From Candidatus Zixiibacteriota bacterium (GTDB taxonomy: Bacteria; Zixibacteria; MSB-5A5; WJJR01): DNA of 10,549 nt. Both the position numbers and the translations under genes were made by a program. Below, piece after piece: positions 1 through 6,206 of this stretch. The stretch is from positions 1-10,549 of the forward strand of contig WJJR01000300.1 of the NCBI GenBank assembly GCA_014729565.1, written 5' to 3'. The notes beneath the pieces were generated by a model that was not told the DNA's origin, did no database searches, and worked only from the letters and a program-made list of their open reading frames with translations. Each line of letters begins with the position of its first letter. The stretch's first letter is position 1.

Positions 1-78
1 GCGTATGACGCGTACGGCGATCTCGCCACGGTTGGCGATCAGTACGCGCTTGATGGGCAGTTGCATTTTCGTATCCAT
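1..78 (-). CDS. Biotin carboxylase (acyl-CoA carboxylase alpha subunit), N-terminal 26 codons only
   Basis: This is the start of a gene that runs off the left edge. The 26 visible residues contain RVLIANRGEIAVRVIR, the near-invariant N-terminal strand and loop of the biotin carboxylase domain in acetyl-, propionyl- and methylcrotonyl-CoA carboxylases and pyruvate carboxylase. The family uses ATP and bicarbonate to carboxylate biotin. With pccB in the same cluster, the likely role is the alpha subunit of a propionyl-CoA carboxylase, but 26 residues cannot separate PccA from AccC, nor show whether a biotin carrier domain follows. Two in-frame ATGs exist, at 78 and at 66 (MQLPIKRV). The first lies only 8 bases after a good -10 box, so it would be read from a nearly leaderless mRNA. 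The second would have a leader of about 14 bases without a clear ribosome binding site. Confidence 0.9.
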   Translation of the reverse strand, partial: MDTKMQLPIKRVLIANRGEIAVRVIR

Positions 79-86
79 AGCCTTCG

Positions 87-116
87 AGTATAGAGCCTGA
101 ATCGGGTGTCACTCAA
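87..116 (-). promoter_or_regulatory. Sigma70-like promoter of the biotin carboxylase gene
   Basis: On the minus strand TTGAGT (116-111) is followed after 18 bases by TATACT (92-87). Both boxes are close to consensus, and they sit in the gap between the methyltransferase stop (147) and the biotin carboxylase start (78). A transcript starting about 7 bases after the -10 box would begin near position 80, two bases before the first ATG. The biotin carboxylase gene can thus be transcribed separately from the genes upstream. Confidence 0.55.
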
Positions 117-146
117 GGGCAATCCGCGCCACCAACCGGCCCGATG

Positions 147-866
147 TCAAATCCGTTCCCATTCCGCCGTGATCGTCGAGCGTCTGTCCGGACGACGCTG
201 CGTCCACCGGACCAGCAGATATGTCAGGTAGAACCCGAGACGGGACTGCGTGTCGACATCCTGAGTCATGATGACACTCACACAGCGGAAACCTGTGGGT
301 GGTTGGCGATACAGGTCGGGTGCATTAAATCGGTCCACCACCGGGAAGACGTCTTGATCCCTGCGAGCGTACCGTTTGCGGCTGATGAGGCGACGCAGTC
401 GCCCACCGAGGCGACGTGACAATTTGATCAGCAGGCTCTGGGCATTAACTGTCTGGATGAGAACGCGTCCGCCGGGTTGCATCACACGATGCAACTCGCG
501 CCACACCGTTTCGGGATCGGACAAGTGCTCGGCCACATAGCGGCAGCCAACAAGGTCGAATGTCTCGTTACGGAACGGCAGATGCTCGAGCGTTCCGCGC
601 ACGGCTGTTCCCAACGGTTGCTTGAGAACAATGTCCACGCCCACGCACAGCTCCGGACCGTTCAGTTCCGATGCCGTCTTGTTATCCCCGCACCCCGCAT
701 CCAGAAACCGCTGCGAGGACCGCGCCAATTCCTCAAGCCGATCGAAGTAGATGTCCCATTTGAAGCGGTACGAGGGATCACGTGACTGCAGCTTCTGTGT
801 GGCCCATGCCAACTGCTTACCGAGATAAGCATCGCCGTGATCAGGATGTTGAATTGCGCCGGCCAT
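147..866 (-). CDS. Class I SAM-dependent methyltransferase (Methyltransf_11 type)
   Basis: A 239-residue protein with the Rossmann-type methyltransferase core. Motif I is FLDAGCGD (residues 54-61), the glycine-rich SAM-binding loop. An acidic residue ending the next strand (GVDIV, D78), a TFDLV strand (102-106) and the post-motif loop VMQPGGRVLIQT (128-139) follow in the expected order. The C-terminal third is rich in Arg/Lys (150-169) and ends with a hydrophobic stretch (GFYLTYLLV, 211-219), which could dock at a membrane. The substrate cannot be told; relatives methylate lipids, quinones, sugars or small molecules. The start at 866 is chosen because the fold begins soon after it. The frame stays open further upstream, but that part overlaps the end of pccB, passes through a strong hairpin and does not resemble the family. 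No strong ribosome binding site is visible. It sits between the two carboxylase subunit genes with no evident metabolic link. Confidence 0.82.
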   Translation of the reverse strand: MAGAIQHPDHGDAYLGKQLAWATQKLQSRDPSYRFKWDIYFDRLEELARSSQRFLDAGCGDNKTASELNGPELCVGVDIVLKQPLGTAVRGTLEHLPFRNETFDLVGCRYVAEHLSDPETVWRELHRVMQPGGRVLIQTVNAQSLLIKLSRRLGGRLRRLISRKRYARRDQDVFPVVDRFNAPDLYRQPPTGFRCVSVIMTQDVDTQSRLGFYLTYLLVRWTQRRPDRRSTITAEWERI

Positions 867-919
867 CGTGCCAATCAGGCGAGGCCGGACCCCGATTGCA
901 ACCGATTTGAGGGAGGTCT

Positions 920-947
920 GGACCGCCGAGCTGAGGCTCGGCGGTCC
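920..947 (-). terminator. Strong hairpin just after pccB, without a U-tract
   Basis: A perfect 12-base-pair inverted repeat (GGACCGCCGAGC / GCTCGGCGGTCC) with a four-base loop starts 13 bases after the pccB stop codon. The position suits a transcription end or a 3' mRNA-stabilising hairpin. The downstream minus-strand sequence (AGACCTCCCTCAAAT) has no run of T, so intrinsic termination would be inefficient, and some readthrough into the methyltransferase is possible. Confidence 0.5.
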
Positions 948-960
948 GTTCTCATCACTA

Positions 961-2511
961 CTATAGCGGAATATTCCCGTGCTTTTTCGGCGGGTTCGAA
1001 TCCTTCTTTGACCGCAGCAGTTCCAGCGCACGGATCAGTTTCGGTCGTGTCTCGTGCGGCTCGATGACATCGTCGAGGAAACCAAACGCCGCGGCAATAT
1101 ACGGATCGGCAAACTTCTGACGGTACTCTTCAGCAAACTTCTCGGTGGCGGCAGCCGAATCTTCAGCCTCAGCAATTTCCTGACGGAAAATAATCTCGGC
1201 GGCCCCCTTGGGGCCCATCACGGCAATCTCGGCGCCCGGCCAGGCAACGTTGTAGTCGCCGCGCACGTGTTTCGAATTCATCACGTCGTAGGCGCCGCCG
1301 TACGCCTTGCGCGTAATGACCGTAACTTTCGGGACAGTCGCTTCGCAAAACGCGTAGAGCAATTTCGCTCCGTGCTTGATGATGCCGCCGTGCTCCTGTT
1401 CGACACCCGGCAAAAAGCCGGGCACATCCTCGAACACAACCAACGGAATGTTGAAAGCGTCACAGAAGCGCACAAACCGCGCACCCTTGGCCGACGATGC
1501 AATATCCAGCACACCGGCCAGCACCGCCGGCTGATTGGCCACAATCCCGATCCCGCGTCCGTTTAATCGGGCAAATCCGACGACGATATTGCCGGCGTGA
1601 TCGGGCTGCGTTTCAAAAAACTCACCATCGTCAACGATATGCGATATGACGTCGCGGATATCATACGGCTTCTGCGAATCGTGCGGGACAATGCTGTCCA
1701 GTTGATCGTCCTGCCGCTCGACCGGATCTTCACACGGACGCGCCGGCACTTCGGACAAATTGTTCTGCGGAATGAAACTCATCAGCTTGCGGGTAAGCAG
1801 AAGCGTCTGTGCGTCGTTGTCACCAACCACATGCGCGATCCCGCTCTTTTGTGCGTGCACGTCGGCGCCGCCCAGACCTTCGAAGTCGATCTCTTCGTGC
1901 GTGACGGTCTTCACCACGTTCGGTCCAGTGACGAACATGTATGACGTACCCCGCGCCATCAGGATAAAATCGGTGATTGCCGGCGAATACACCGCGCCAC
2001 CGGCGCACGGGCCCAGAACCACCGACAATTGTGGAATCACACCGGAGCATAGGGTATTGCGCAAAAAGATGTCGGCGTATCCGCCGAGCGACACGACGCC
2101 CTCCTGAATACGTGCACCCCCGGAGTCATTGATGCCGATTACCGGCGCCCCGGTCTTCAGTGCGAGATCCATGATCTTGCAGATCTTACGCGCATGACCT
2201 TCGGCCAGGGATCCGCCGAAGACGGTGAAATCCTGGCTGAACACGAAGACCGGACGGCCCTCGATGGTTCCCGATCCGGTAATGACGCCGTCACCGAGCG
2301 GACGCTGTTTGTCGAGACCAAAATCGCTCGAGCGGTGCGTGACAAAGCGGTCGATCTCGTCGAATGAGCCTTCGTCGAGAAGAATCTCCAGCCGTTCACG
2401 CGCCAGCAGTTTGCCTTTGGCCCGCTGCGCTTCTACACGCTTCGGCGCGCTCGGTTCGAGCGCGAGTTTGCGCTTTTCTTTCAGTTTGTCGATCGGATTC
2501 GGGGTCGCCAT
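961..2511 (-). CDS. pccB: Propionyl-CoA carboxylase beta subunit (carboxyltransferase)
   Basis: A 516-residue protein, the normal length for acyl-CoA carboxylase beta subunits. It transfers the carboxyl group from carboxybiotin to propionyl-CoA, giving (2S)-methylmalonyl-CoA, and works with a biotin carboxylase/biotin carrier subunit in the cytoplasm. Both crotonase-fold halves are present with their oxyanion-hole glycines: GPCAGGAVYSPA (from 167) and KAYGGAYDVM (402-411). The Asp after GGAY (D409) matches the residue that favours propionyl-CoA over acetyl-CoA in actinobacterial enzymes, and the end NPPKKHGNIPL is typical of PccB. The ATG at 2511 is chosen because it begins the conserved N-terminus and has GAGAG ten bases upstream. 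A possible promoter with an internal palindrome lies in the 50-base gap after the hydrolase gene. The biotin carboxylase gene follows further on, separated by a methyltransferase gene. Confidence 0.96.
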   Translation of the reverse strand: MATPNPIDKLKEKRKLALEPSAPKRVEAQRAKGKLLARERLEILLDEGSFDEIDRFVTHRSSDFGLDKQRPLGDGVITGSGTIEGRPVFVFSQDFTVFGGSLAEGHARKICKIMDLALKTGAPVIGINDSGGARIQEGVVSLGGYADIFLRNTLCSGVIPQLSVVLGPCAGGAVYSPAITDFILMARGTSYMFVTGPNVVKTVTHEEIDFEGLGGADVHAQKSGIAHVVGDNDAQTLLLTRKLMSFIPQNNLSEVPARPCEDPVERQDDQLDSIVPHDSQKPYDIRDVISHIVDDGEFFETQPDHAGNIVVGFARLNGRGIGIVANQPAVLAGVLDIASSAKGARFVRFCDAFNIPLVVFEDVPGFLPGVEQEHGGIIKHGAKLLYAFCEATVPKVTVITRKAYGGAYDVMNSKHVRGDYNVAWPGAEIAVMGPKGAAEIIFRQEIAEAEDSAAATEKFAEEYRQKFADPYIAAAFGFLDDVIEPHETRPKLIRALELLRSKKDSNPPKKHGNIPL

Positions 2512-2535
2512 GTTATGTCGTCTCTCAGTTAGATG

Positions 2536-2564
2536 ATTATGACCATCGATAATCGATTCGTCTA
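2536..2564 (-). promoter_or_regulatory. Possible pccB promoter with a palindrome in the spacer
   Basis: On the minus strand TAGACG (2564-2559, sharing the TAG stop of the upstream gene) is followed after 17 bases by CATAAT (2541-2536, five of six consensus bases). Transcription would start near 2529, leaving a short leader with the GAGAG ribosome binding site. The 13-base perfect inverted repeat ATCGAT-T-ATCGAT (2545-2557) fills most of the spacer, where a bound repressor would block RNA polymerase. The -35 box is weak. Confidence 0.4.
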
Positions 2565-3434
2565 TGCCGGCACGGTCACGGTGTCGACCGGAACCACGTC
2601 CATCCACTTCTCTTTTTGCACCAAGCGCCCAAACATCACTTCGGTATCGTGATCGAAACCGACAATCGTGCGATCGTCACAGCAATCCTTCAGAAACGCG
2701 CGTTTGAATTTCATCGTGTCGAGGGGAAACAGATCGACCGCCGCCACATACGGTCCCTTCAGGTGAAAACGCGTTGGGATGATGTCGGCGTAGTAGACAA
2801 ACCGTTCCTTGCCGGAGCGCACTTCGACACCCTGATGTCCGCGTGTGTGCCCGCCGGTCTTGCGGACCGTCACACCGGGAACGATCTCGACATCACCGTC
2901 AACCAACTCCAACCGGCCGTTCTGTTCAATCTTCTGCAACCGTGGAACCAGATAGACCGCGCCGGTGCGTTCATTCGGATTGACCGCATCTTCCCACTCA
3001 TCTTTCTGCACCACATGTTTGGCGTTGGGAAAGCGCAAATCGGGATCGTCGGGGTTGCCGACAAAGGCGCCGTTGGAGTGGTCGGTGTGAAGATGCGTGA
3101 AGACGACGTGCGTGATCTCTTCCGGTGAACTGCCCAGCGCCGTTAGCGCCGGTCCGACATTCGATTCGCCCCGTGGCGCATACACCTTCCTGTCGAACTC
3201 GGACAGGGCGTCGCCGAGCCCGGTATCGAGCAACAACTGATATTCGCCAACCTTCACGTAAAACAAGTTGGCCAGCATCGGCACCCGATTCTCTTCGTCC
3301 GGCTTGAGCAGTTTCTGCCACATGACCTTCGGCACAACACCGAACATCGCACCGCCATCGAGGGCAAAATGGCTCTCCACAAAACCACCGATGTAGATAC
3401 TGCCAAGACGAACTGTCTGAATTGTCTTTTCCAT
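2562..3434 (-). CDS. Metallo-beta-lactamase-fold hydrolase (lactonase/thioesterase-like)
   Basis: A 290-residue cytoplasmic-type protein with no signal peptide. The zinc-binding HxHxDH motif is HLHTDH (114-119). Further ligands are supplied by GGHTRGHQG (H196), YYAD (D217) and FDHD (H262), so the dinuclear metal site looks complete. The order and spacing resemble the branch that includes N-acyl-homoserine lactone lactonases and other esterases; glyoxalase II-type thioesterases are more distant relatives. The substrate is not known. Its place between an acyl-CoA dehydrogenase and pccB would suit hydrolysis of a lactone or thioester intermediate, but this is inference. The ATG at 3434 is chosen because GAGAGG stands five bases before it; an extension to 3464 would put that site inside the gene. 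Codon use looks like that of its neighbours. Confidence 0.88.
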   Translation of the reverse strand: MEKTIQTVRLGSIYIGGFVESHFALDGGAMFGVVPKVMWQKLLKPDEENRVPMLANLFYVKVGEYQLLLDTGLGDALSEFDRKVYAPRGESNVGPALTALGSSPEEITHVVFTHLHTDHSNGAFVGNPDDPDLRFPNAKHVVQKDEWEDAVNPNERTGAVYLVPRLQKIEQNGRLELVDGDVEIVPGVTVRKTGGHTRGHQGVEVRSGKERFVYYADIIPTRFHLKGPYVAAVDLFPLDTMKFKRAFLKDCCDDRTIVGFDHDTEVMFGRLVQKEKWMDVVPVDTVTVPA

Positions 3435-3467
3435 CACGACCTCTCTTACACAAACCCTAATCACATA

Positions 3468-3484
3468 CCCCTCTAAACGAGGGG
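3468..3484 (-). other. Small hairpin between acyl-CoA dehydrogenase and hydrolase genes
   Basis: CCCCTC / GAGGGG form a six-base-pair stem with a five-base loop, in the 112-base gap after the dehydrogenase stop and about 35 bases before the hydrolase ATG. There is no T-run after it on the minus strand (TATGTGATTAGGG), so it is more likely an mRNA processing or stabilising structure, or a weak attenuator, than a terminator. No convincing promoter is seen in this gap, so the hydrolase is probably co-transcribed with the dehydrogenase. Confidence 0.3.
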
Positions 3485-3546
3485 CATAAGATCGTCATCT
3501 GACGGCCGGCGCGCTGACACGATGCAACCGTCGAATCGCGGTTTTG

Positions 3547-4701
3547 TCAACGCAGCAACGTGTTGGCAATGACCAGCCGCTGGACCTCCGAGGTCCCCTC
3601 GTAGATTTCCATGATGCGCTGGTCGCGGTAGAGCTTCTCGATAACCGAGAACTCACCGATGTACCCGTAGCCGGCGTGAATCTGCATGGCGCGATCGACA
3701 CAGAAACGGGCGATTTCGGTGGCGTAGAGCTTGGCCATCGAGGCATCGAGACTGTACTTCTCCCCCGCGTCTTTCTTCACTGCCGAACGATAGGTCAATC
3801 CGCGCGCCGCCTCCACGCGCACCTGCATGTCGGCAATCATCCACTGGATGGCCTGCAGTTTGGCAATCGGCGCGCCGAACGCTTGACGGTTCTTCGCGTA
3901 TTCGATCGATTCGTCCAACGCGCGTTGCGCAATACCGACACCCTGTGCGGCCACGCCGATGCGGGCGCTGTCCAGCGTTCCCATCGCGTAACGGAACCCC
4001 TTGTTCGGTTCGCCCAGCAAGTTCTCTTTGGGCACACGGACATTGTCAAACCACAAACGGCCGGTCGTGGCCGCCTTCATCCCCATTTTGTACTTCAACG
4101 TTTCTTTGCGGATCGAGCCGTTGCCGTTGTCTTCGACGATCCAGGCCGAGATCTTCCCACGCGCCTCTGAGTCTTCCATTTTACCGAAGACGACGAATGT
4201 GTCGGCCACGTCGCCGTGCATGATGAAGATCTTCTCGCCGGTGATGAGGTAGTCATCGCCATCAACCTTAGCCACCGTCGATTGGTTGGCCGCATCGGAA
4301 CCCGCATTCGGCTCGGTCAATGCAAAGGCCGGGAGAATCTCGCCGGAGATCGCCTTGGGGATATACTTCTTCTTCTGCTCCTCACTCGCATACATCGCGA
4401 TCGGCTCCAGAGCCAGGACCGCCACCGCCGACAGCAAATTGGACGGGGCATCCCAGTAGCTCAACTCCTCGCAGAGCGTCGTGTACTCGATCGAGGAGCG
4501 CCCCTGGCCGCCATACTCCTTCGGCATCGGGAAACCGATGTACCCCTGATCGGCGAGCTTCTTGTAGTAATCGTGGGGAAAGGCCTGCGGTTCGGGCCGC
4601 CGGTCCAGTTCCTGTGCCACCGGCACAATTTCCTTTTCGGCGAACTCACGGACCGCATCGCGGATCGGTTGTTGCCGTTCGTCAACGTTGTATCGAATCA
4701 T
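3547..4701 (-). CDS. Acyl-CoA dehydrogenase (short-chain type)
   Basis: A 384-residue flavoprotein of normal family length that oxidises an acyl-CoA to the 2,3-enoyl-CoA, passing electrons to electron-transfer flavoprotein. The N-terminal helical domain leads to the FAD/substrate signature ALTEPNAGSD (127-136). The C-terminal domain has NRQAFG (271-276), the second signature QIHAGYGYIGEF (340-351) and IYEGTSEVQ (366-374). E368 is at the place of the catalytic base in the short- and medium-chain and butyryl-CoA enzymes. Chain length cannot be read directly; butyryl-, isobutyryl- or 2-methylbutyryl-CoA would suit the cluster. The ATG at 4701 is chosen because GGGAGGA lies just upstream; a GTG at 4713 overlaps that ribosome binding site. 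No ETF genes are in the window. A separate promoter can be drawn upstream. Confidence 0.95.
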   Translation of the reverse strand: MIRYNVDERQQPIRDAVREFAEKEIVPVAQELDRRPEPQAFPHDYYKKLADQGYIGFPMPKEYGGQGRSSIEYTTLCEELSYWDAPSNLLSAVAVLALEPIAMYASEEQKKKYIPKAISGEILPAFALTEPNAGSDAANQSTVAKVDGDDYLITGEKIFIMHGDVADTFVVFGKMEDSEARGKISAWIVEDNGNGSIRKETLKYKMGMKAATTGRLWFDNVRVPKENLLGEPNKGFRYAMGTLDSARIGVAAQGVGIAQRALDESIEYAKNRQAFGAPIAKLQAIQWMIADMQVRVEAARGLTYRSAVKKDAGEKYSLDASMAKLYATEIARFCVDRAMQIHAGYGYIGEFSVIEKLYRDQRIMEIYEGTSEVQRLVIANTLLR

Positions 4702-4748
4702 CGGTCCTCCCACTGAGACGTGGTTTGTCGCACCCTCCTAAGCCCCGC

Positions 4749-4777
4749 ATCTTAGGGATGGGGCAGGCGAAAATCAA
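4749..4777 (-). promoter_or_regulatory. Possible promoter of the acyl-CoA dehydrogenase gene
   Basis: On the minus strand TTGATT (4777-4772) is followed after 17 bases by TAAGAT (4754-4749). Each box matches four of six consensus bases and the spacing is ideal. Transcription would start near 4742, giving a leader of about 40 bases that carries the GGGAGGA ribosome binding site. It lies in the 147-base gap after the SIMPL gene, downstream of a terminator-like hairpin, which supports a new transcription unit here. Confidence 0.4.
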
Positions 4778-4801
4778 GGGGGGCGAGAGAAGGGGACGTA
4801 G

Positions 4802-4821
4802 GGTGGTGCTCTGCACCCACC
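4802..4821 (-). terminator. Terminator-like hairpin after the SIMPL gene
   Basis: About 27 bases after the SIMPL-gene stop, the minus strand can fold GGTGGGTGC / GCACCACC into an eight-base-pair stem with one bulged base and a three-base loop. It is followed by TACGTCCCCTTCTCTC, which is pyrimidine-rich but has no clean T-run. This is probably a weak intrinsic terminator separating the SIMPL gene from the dehydrogenase gene. Confidence 0.4.
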
Positions 4822-4848
4822 TCTCAGGGGATTCGACTCAGGACAGAC

Positions 4849-5583
4849 CTAATCCTCAAATAAGAAACTCACATGCACCGTCGACACGATTTCCTTGTCG
4901 ATTGAACTGACATCGCTCATCCCCATCCCGGAGACTTCCTGTGAGTGTAGCGGGCGGATTTGGAAGACCCCGACCCGGGCCGAGGTCGGCGATCCGACCT
5001 GGCGGCCGGTTGTCTGGGCCAACTGCTGCGCGCGCATCTTGGCGTTCTCCGTGGCCGCGCCGATCATCTCGATCTTCAGACTGTCGAGACGGGTGAACAG
5101 GTACTTGGGCGGATACGACTCGATCTGAACACCCTCTTCAATCAATGAGGACACCTCGCGTCCGAGGCGGGCAATGCGGTCGATGTCGGCCAATTCGATG
5201 CGGAACTTCTGGCGCAAAGTGTAACCGGTCAGGACACGGTCACGGTTGTAGTCTTTCATGATCTGCACATTGCCGACCTCGATCTGATCGTCGTTCAAAT
5301 CTCGGCCGCGGAGATACTCCTCCAGCACACCGCGGTCTCGCTTCAAGGTGGCGTAGGCCGACTCCAATTGCGCGGCCGATGTCGACAGCCAGCCCTCCCA
5401 AATCGCATAATCGGAACGGATCGGCTTGTAGGCGGCTCCGGTCACGGTGATTGTCTGGCCGAATCCTTTAACCCGTTCAATCGTGTTGGTGCCGATCCAT
5501 GTGCACACAATCAGGGCTATCCCTATGATGACACTGGCCATGAACCGGCCACCATCGCCATTTCGCTTCTCATCATCGGCCAT
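4849..5583 (-). CDS. SIMPL-domain (DUF541) protein with N-terminal membrane anchor
   Basis: A 244-residue protein. A charged start (MADDEKRNGDGGR) precedes a single hydrophobic segment at about 15-34, followed by a SIMPL/DUF541 domain beginning with ITVTGAAYKPIRSDYAIW and continuing through regularly spaced strands and helices to the C-terminal VSTVHVSFLFE. Family members are usually periplasmic or surface-anchored oligomers. The general function is poorly understood, with links to kinase-interacting and stress-related proteins in a few studied cases. No lipobox Cys is seen, so the segment is more likely an uncleaved anchor. The ATG at 5583 is supported by a very strong purine-rich ribosome binding site (AAGGAGGAGGA) just upstream. 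It has its own TATAAT promoter and a terminator-like hairpin, so it is probably a separate unit that merely sits in the metabolic cluster. Confidence 0.9.
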   Translation of the reverse strand: MADDEKRNGDGGRFMASVIIGIALIVCTWIGTNTIERVKGFGQTITVTGAAYKPIRSDYAIWEGWLSTSAAQLESAYATLKRDRGVLEEYLRGRDLNDDQIEVGNVQIMKDYNRDRVLTGYTLRQKFRIELADIDRIARLGREVSSLIEEGVQIESYPPKYLFTRLDSLKIEMIGAATENAKMRAQQLAQTTGRQVGSPTSARVGVFQIRPLHSQEVSGMGMSDVSSIDKEIVSTVHVSFLFED

Positions 5584-5615
5584 CCGATCCTCCTCCTTCT
5601 GCCACCAACCGAAGC

Positions 5616-5621
5616 ATTATA
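5616..5621 (-). promoter_or_regulatory. Consensus -10 box of the SIMPL gene
   Basis: A perfect TATAAT on the minus strand, 32 bases before the SIMPL ATG, would start a leader of about 26 bases containing the AAGGAGGAGGA ribosome binding site. No good -35 box stands 16-18 bases upstream (TTGATT is only 11 bases away), so the promoter may be weak or activator-dependent. The gap back to the VOC gene (5622-5674) shows no terminator. Confidence 0.5.
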
Positions 5622-5674
5622 CACTGATATGCAATCAATGGCATAACAGTCTTCGGCTGCGAACACACTGCACG

Positions 5675-6064
5675 TCACACTTCGTATGTCGTGATTTCCA
5701 GTTGGTACCCATCGGGATCACTGAAGTAAATCGAGTGAGCAATCTCGTGATCTTGAAATGTGAATGAAACGCCATGAGCGGCGAGAGAACTCTGCGCCGC
5801 CTCGAAGTCCTGTCGGGTGGCACGGAACGCGATATGCCGTACGGCCGGCGGACACGCCTCACCGCCCGATCGGGATTGATCCTTGTCTTCGGGAAACAGG
5901 GCCAGTCCTCCGGAACCGGAAACCATAAATGTTGGGACACCGGCCCAGGAGTCTACTTGAATACGCTCAAGACCCAGCTTGTCCTGATACCAGGCAATCG
6001 AGCGGTCGATGTCGCTCACGGTAATCGCCACATGGTCGAGGCCCTCGAGTGTGAAATCGGTCAT
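5675..6064 (-). CDS. VOC/glyoxalase-fold metalloprotein (possible but doubtful methylmalonyl-CoA epimerase)
   Basis: A 129-residue single-polypeptide VOC protein with two paired beta-alpha-beta-beta-beta modules. It begins GLDHVAITVSDIDRSIAWYQ, and the second module holds VRHIAFRA and SIYFSDPDGYQLEITTYE. Likely metal ligands are H11, H77 and E123, a two-His-one-Glu set. Context (mutase, propionyl-CoA carboxylase) invites the label methylmalonyl-CoA epimerase. However, that family has a fourth ligand, Gln or Glu, on the strand that here reads GGLALFPE, and its end differs from the FSDPDGYQLEI seen here, which is commoner in extradiol-dioxygenase-like and resistance-type VOC proteins. I therefore call only the fold. 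The ATG at 6064 is chosen for GGAG six bases upstream; the TTG at 6076 overlaps that site. A strong terminator separates it from the mutase genes. No clear promoter was found in 6065-6153. Confidence 0.82.
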   Translation of the reverse strand: MTDFTLEGLDHVAITVSDIDRSIAWYQDKLGLERIQVDSWAGVPTFMVSGSGGLALFPEDKDQSRSGGEACPPAVRHIAFRATRQDFEAAQSSLAAHGVSFTFQDHEIAHSIYFSDPDGYQLEITTYEV

Positions 6065-6153
6065 CCCATTCTCCAATGCTTGTCAGGGCCGCAATGAGTG
6101 CAGCTGCTGACCTGCGATCCGGAATATTCAACGCGGCGCCATGCAACTGCGAC

Positions 6154-6180
6154 AAAAAAAGGCGCGGATCCCGCGCCTTT
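6154..6180 (-). terminator. Intrinsic terminator after the mutase operon
   Basis: On the minus strand AAAGGCGCGG (6180-6171), a three-base loop and CCGCGCCTTT (6167-6158) form a perfect ten-base-pair stem. It runs straight into an unbroken T-run (6160-6154). It lies 26 bases after the stop of the B12-binding subunit gene. This is the clearest regulatory element in the window and marks the end of the mutase transcription unit. Confidence 0.95.
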
Positions 6181-6206
6181 GGAATCATCGATTTCCAGAA
6201 TGATCA

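Noticed and set aside
961..1031. Methyltransferase start inside the end of pccB (frame open to 1031)
   Set aside because: Those residues are not methyltransferase-like, and the reading frame would cross a strong hairpin; the ATG at 866 gives the expected domain start.
3544..4170. Long plus-strand open frame (208 codons) opposite the acyl-CoA dehydrogenase
   Set aside because: It is fully antisense to a gene with clear family signatures, its translation is Arg/His-rich and resembles nothing, and antisense frames of GC-rich genes are often open. The same applies to plus-strand frames at 1054-1566, 4320-4910 and 7299-7919.
4742..4764. GCCCC/GGGGC hairpin as a terminator before the acyl-CoA dehydrogenase gene
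   Set aside because: It overlaps the likely -10 box, the stem is interrupted and there is no T-run after it.
5675..6064. Firm label methylmalonyl-CoA epimerase from operon context
   Set aside because: The motifs do not match that family well and a strong terminator separates the gene from the mutase; only the VOC fold is called.
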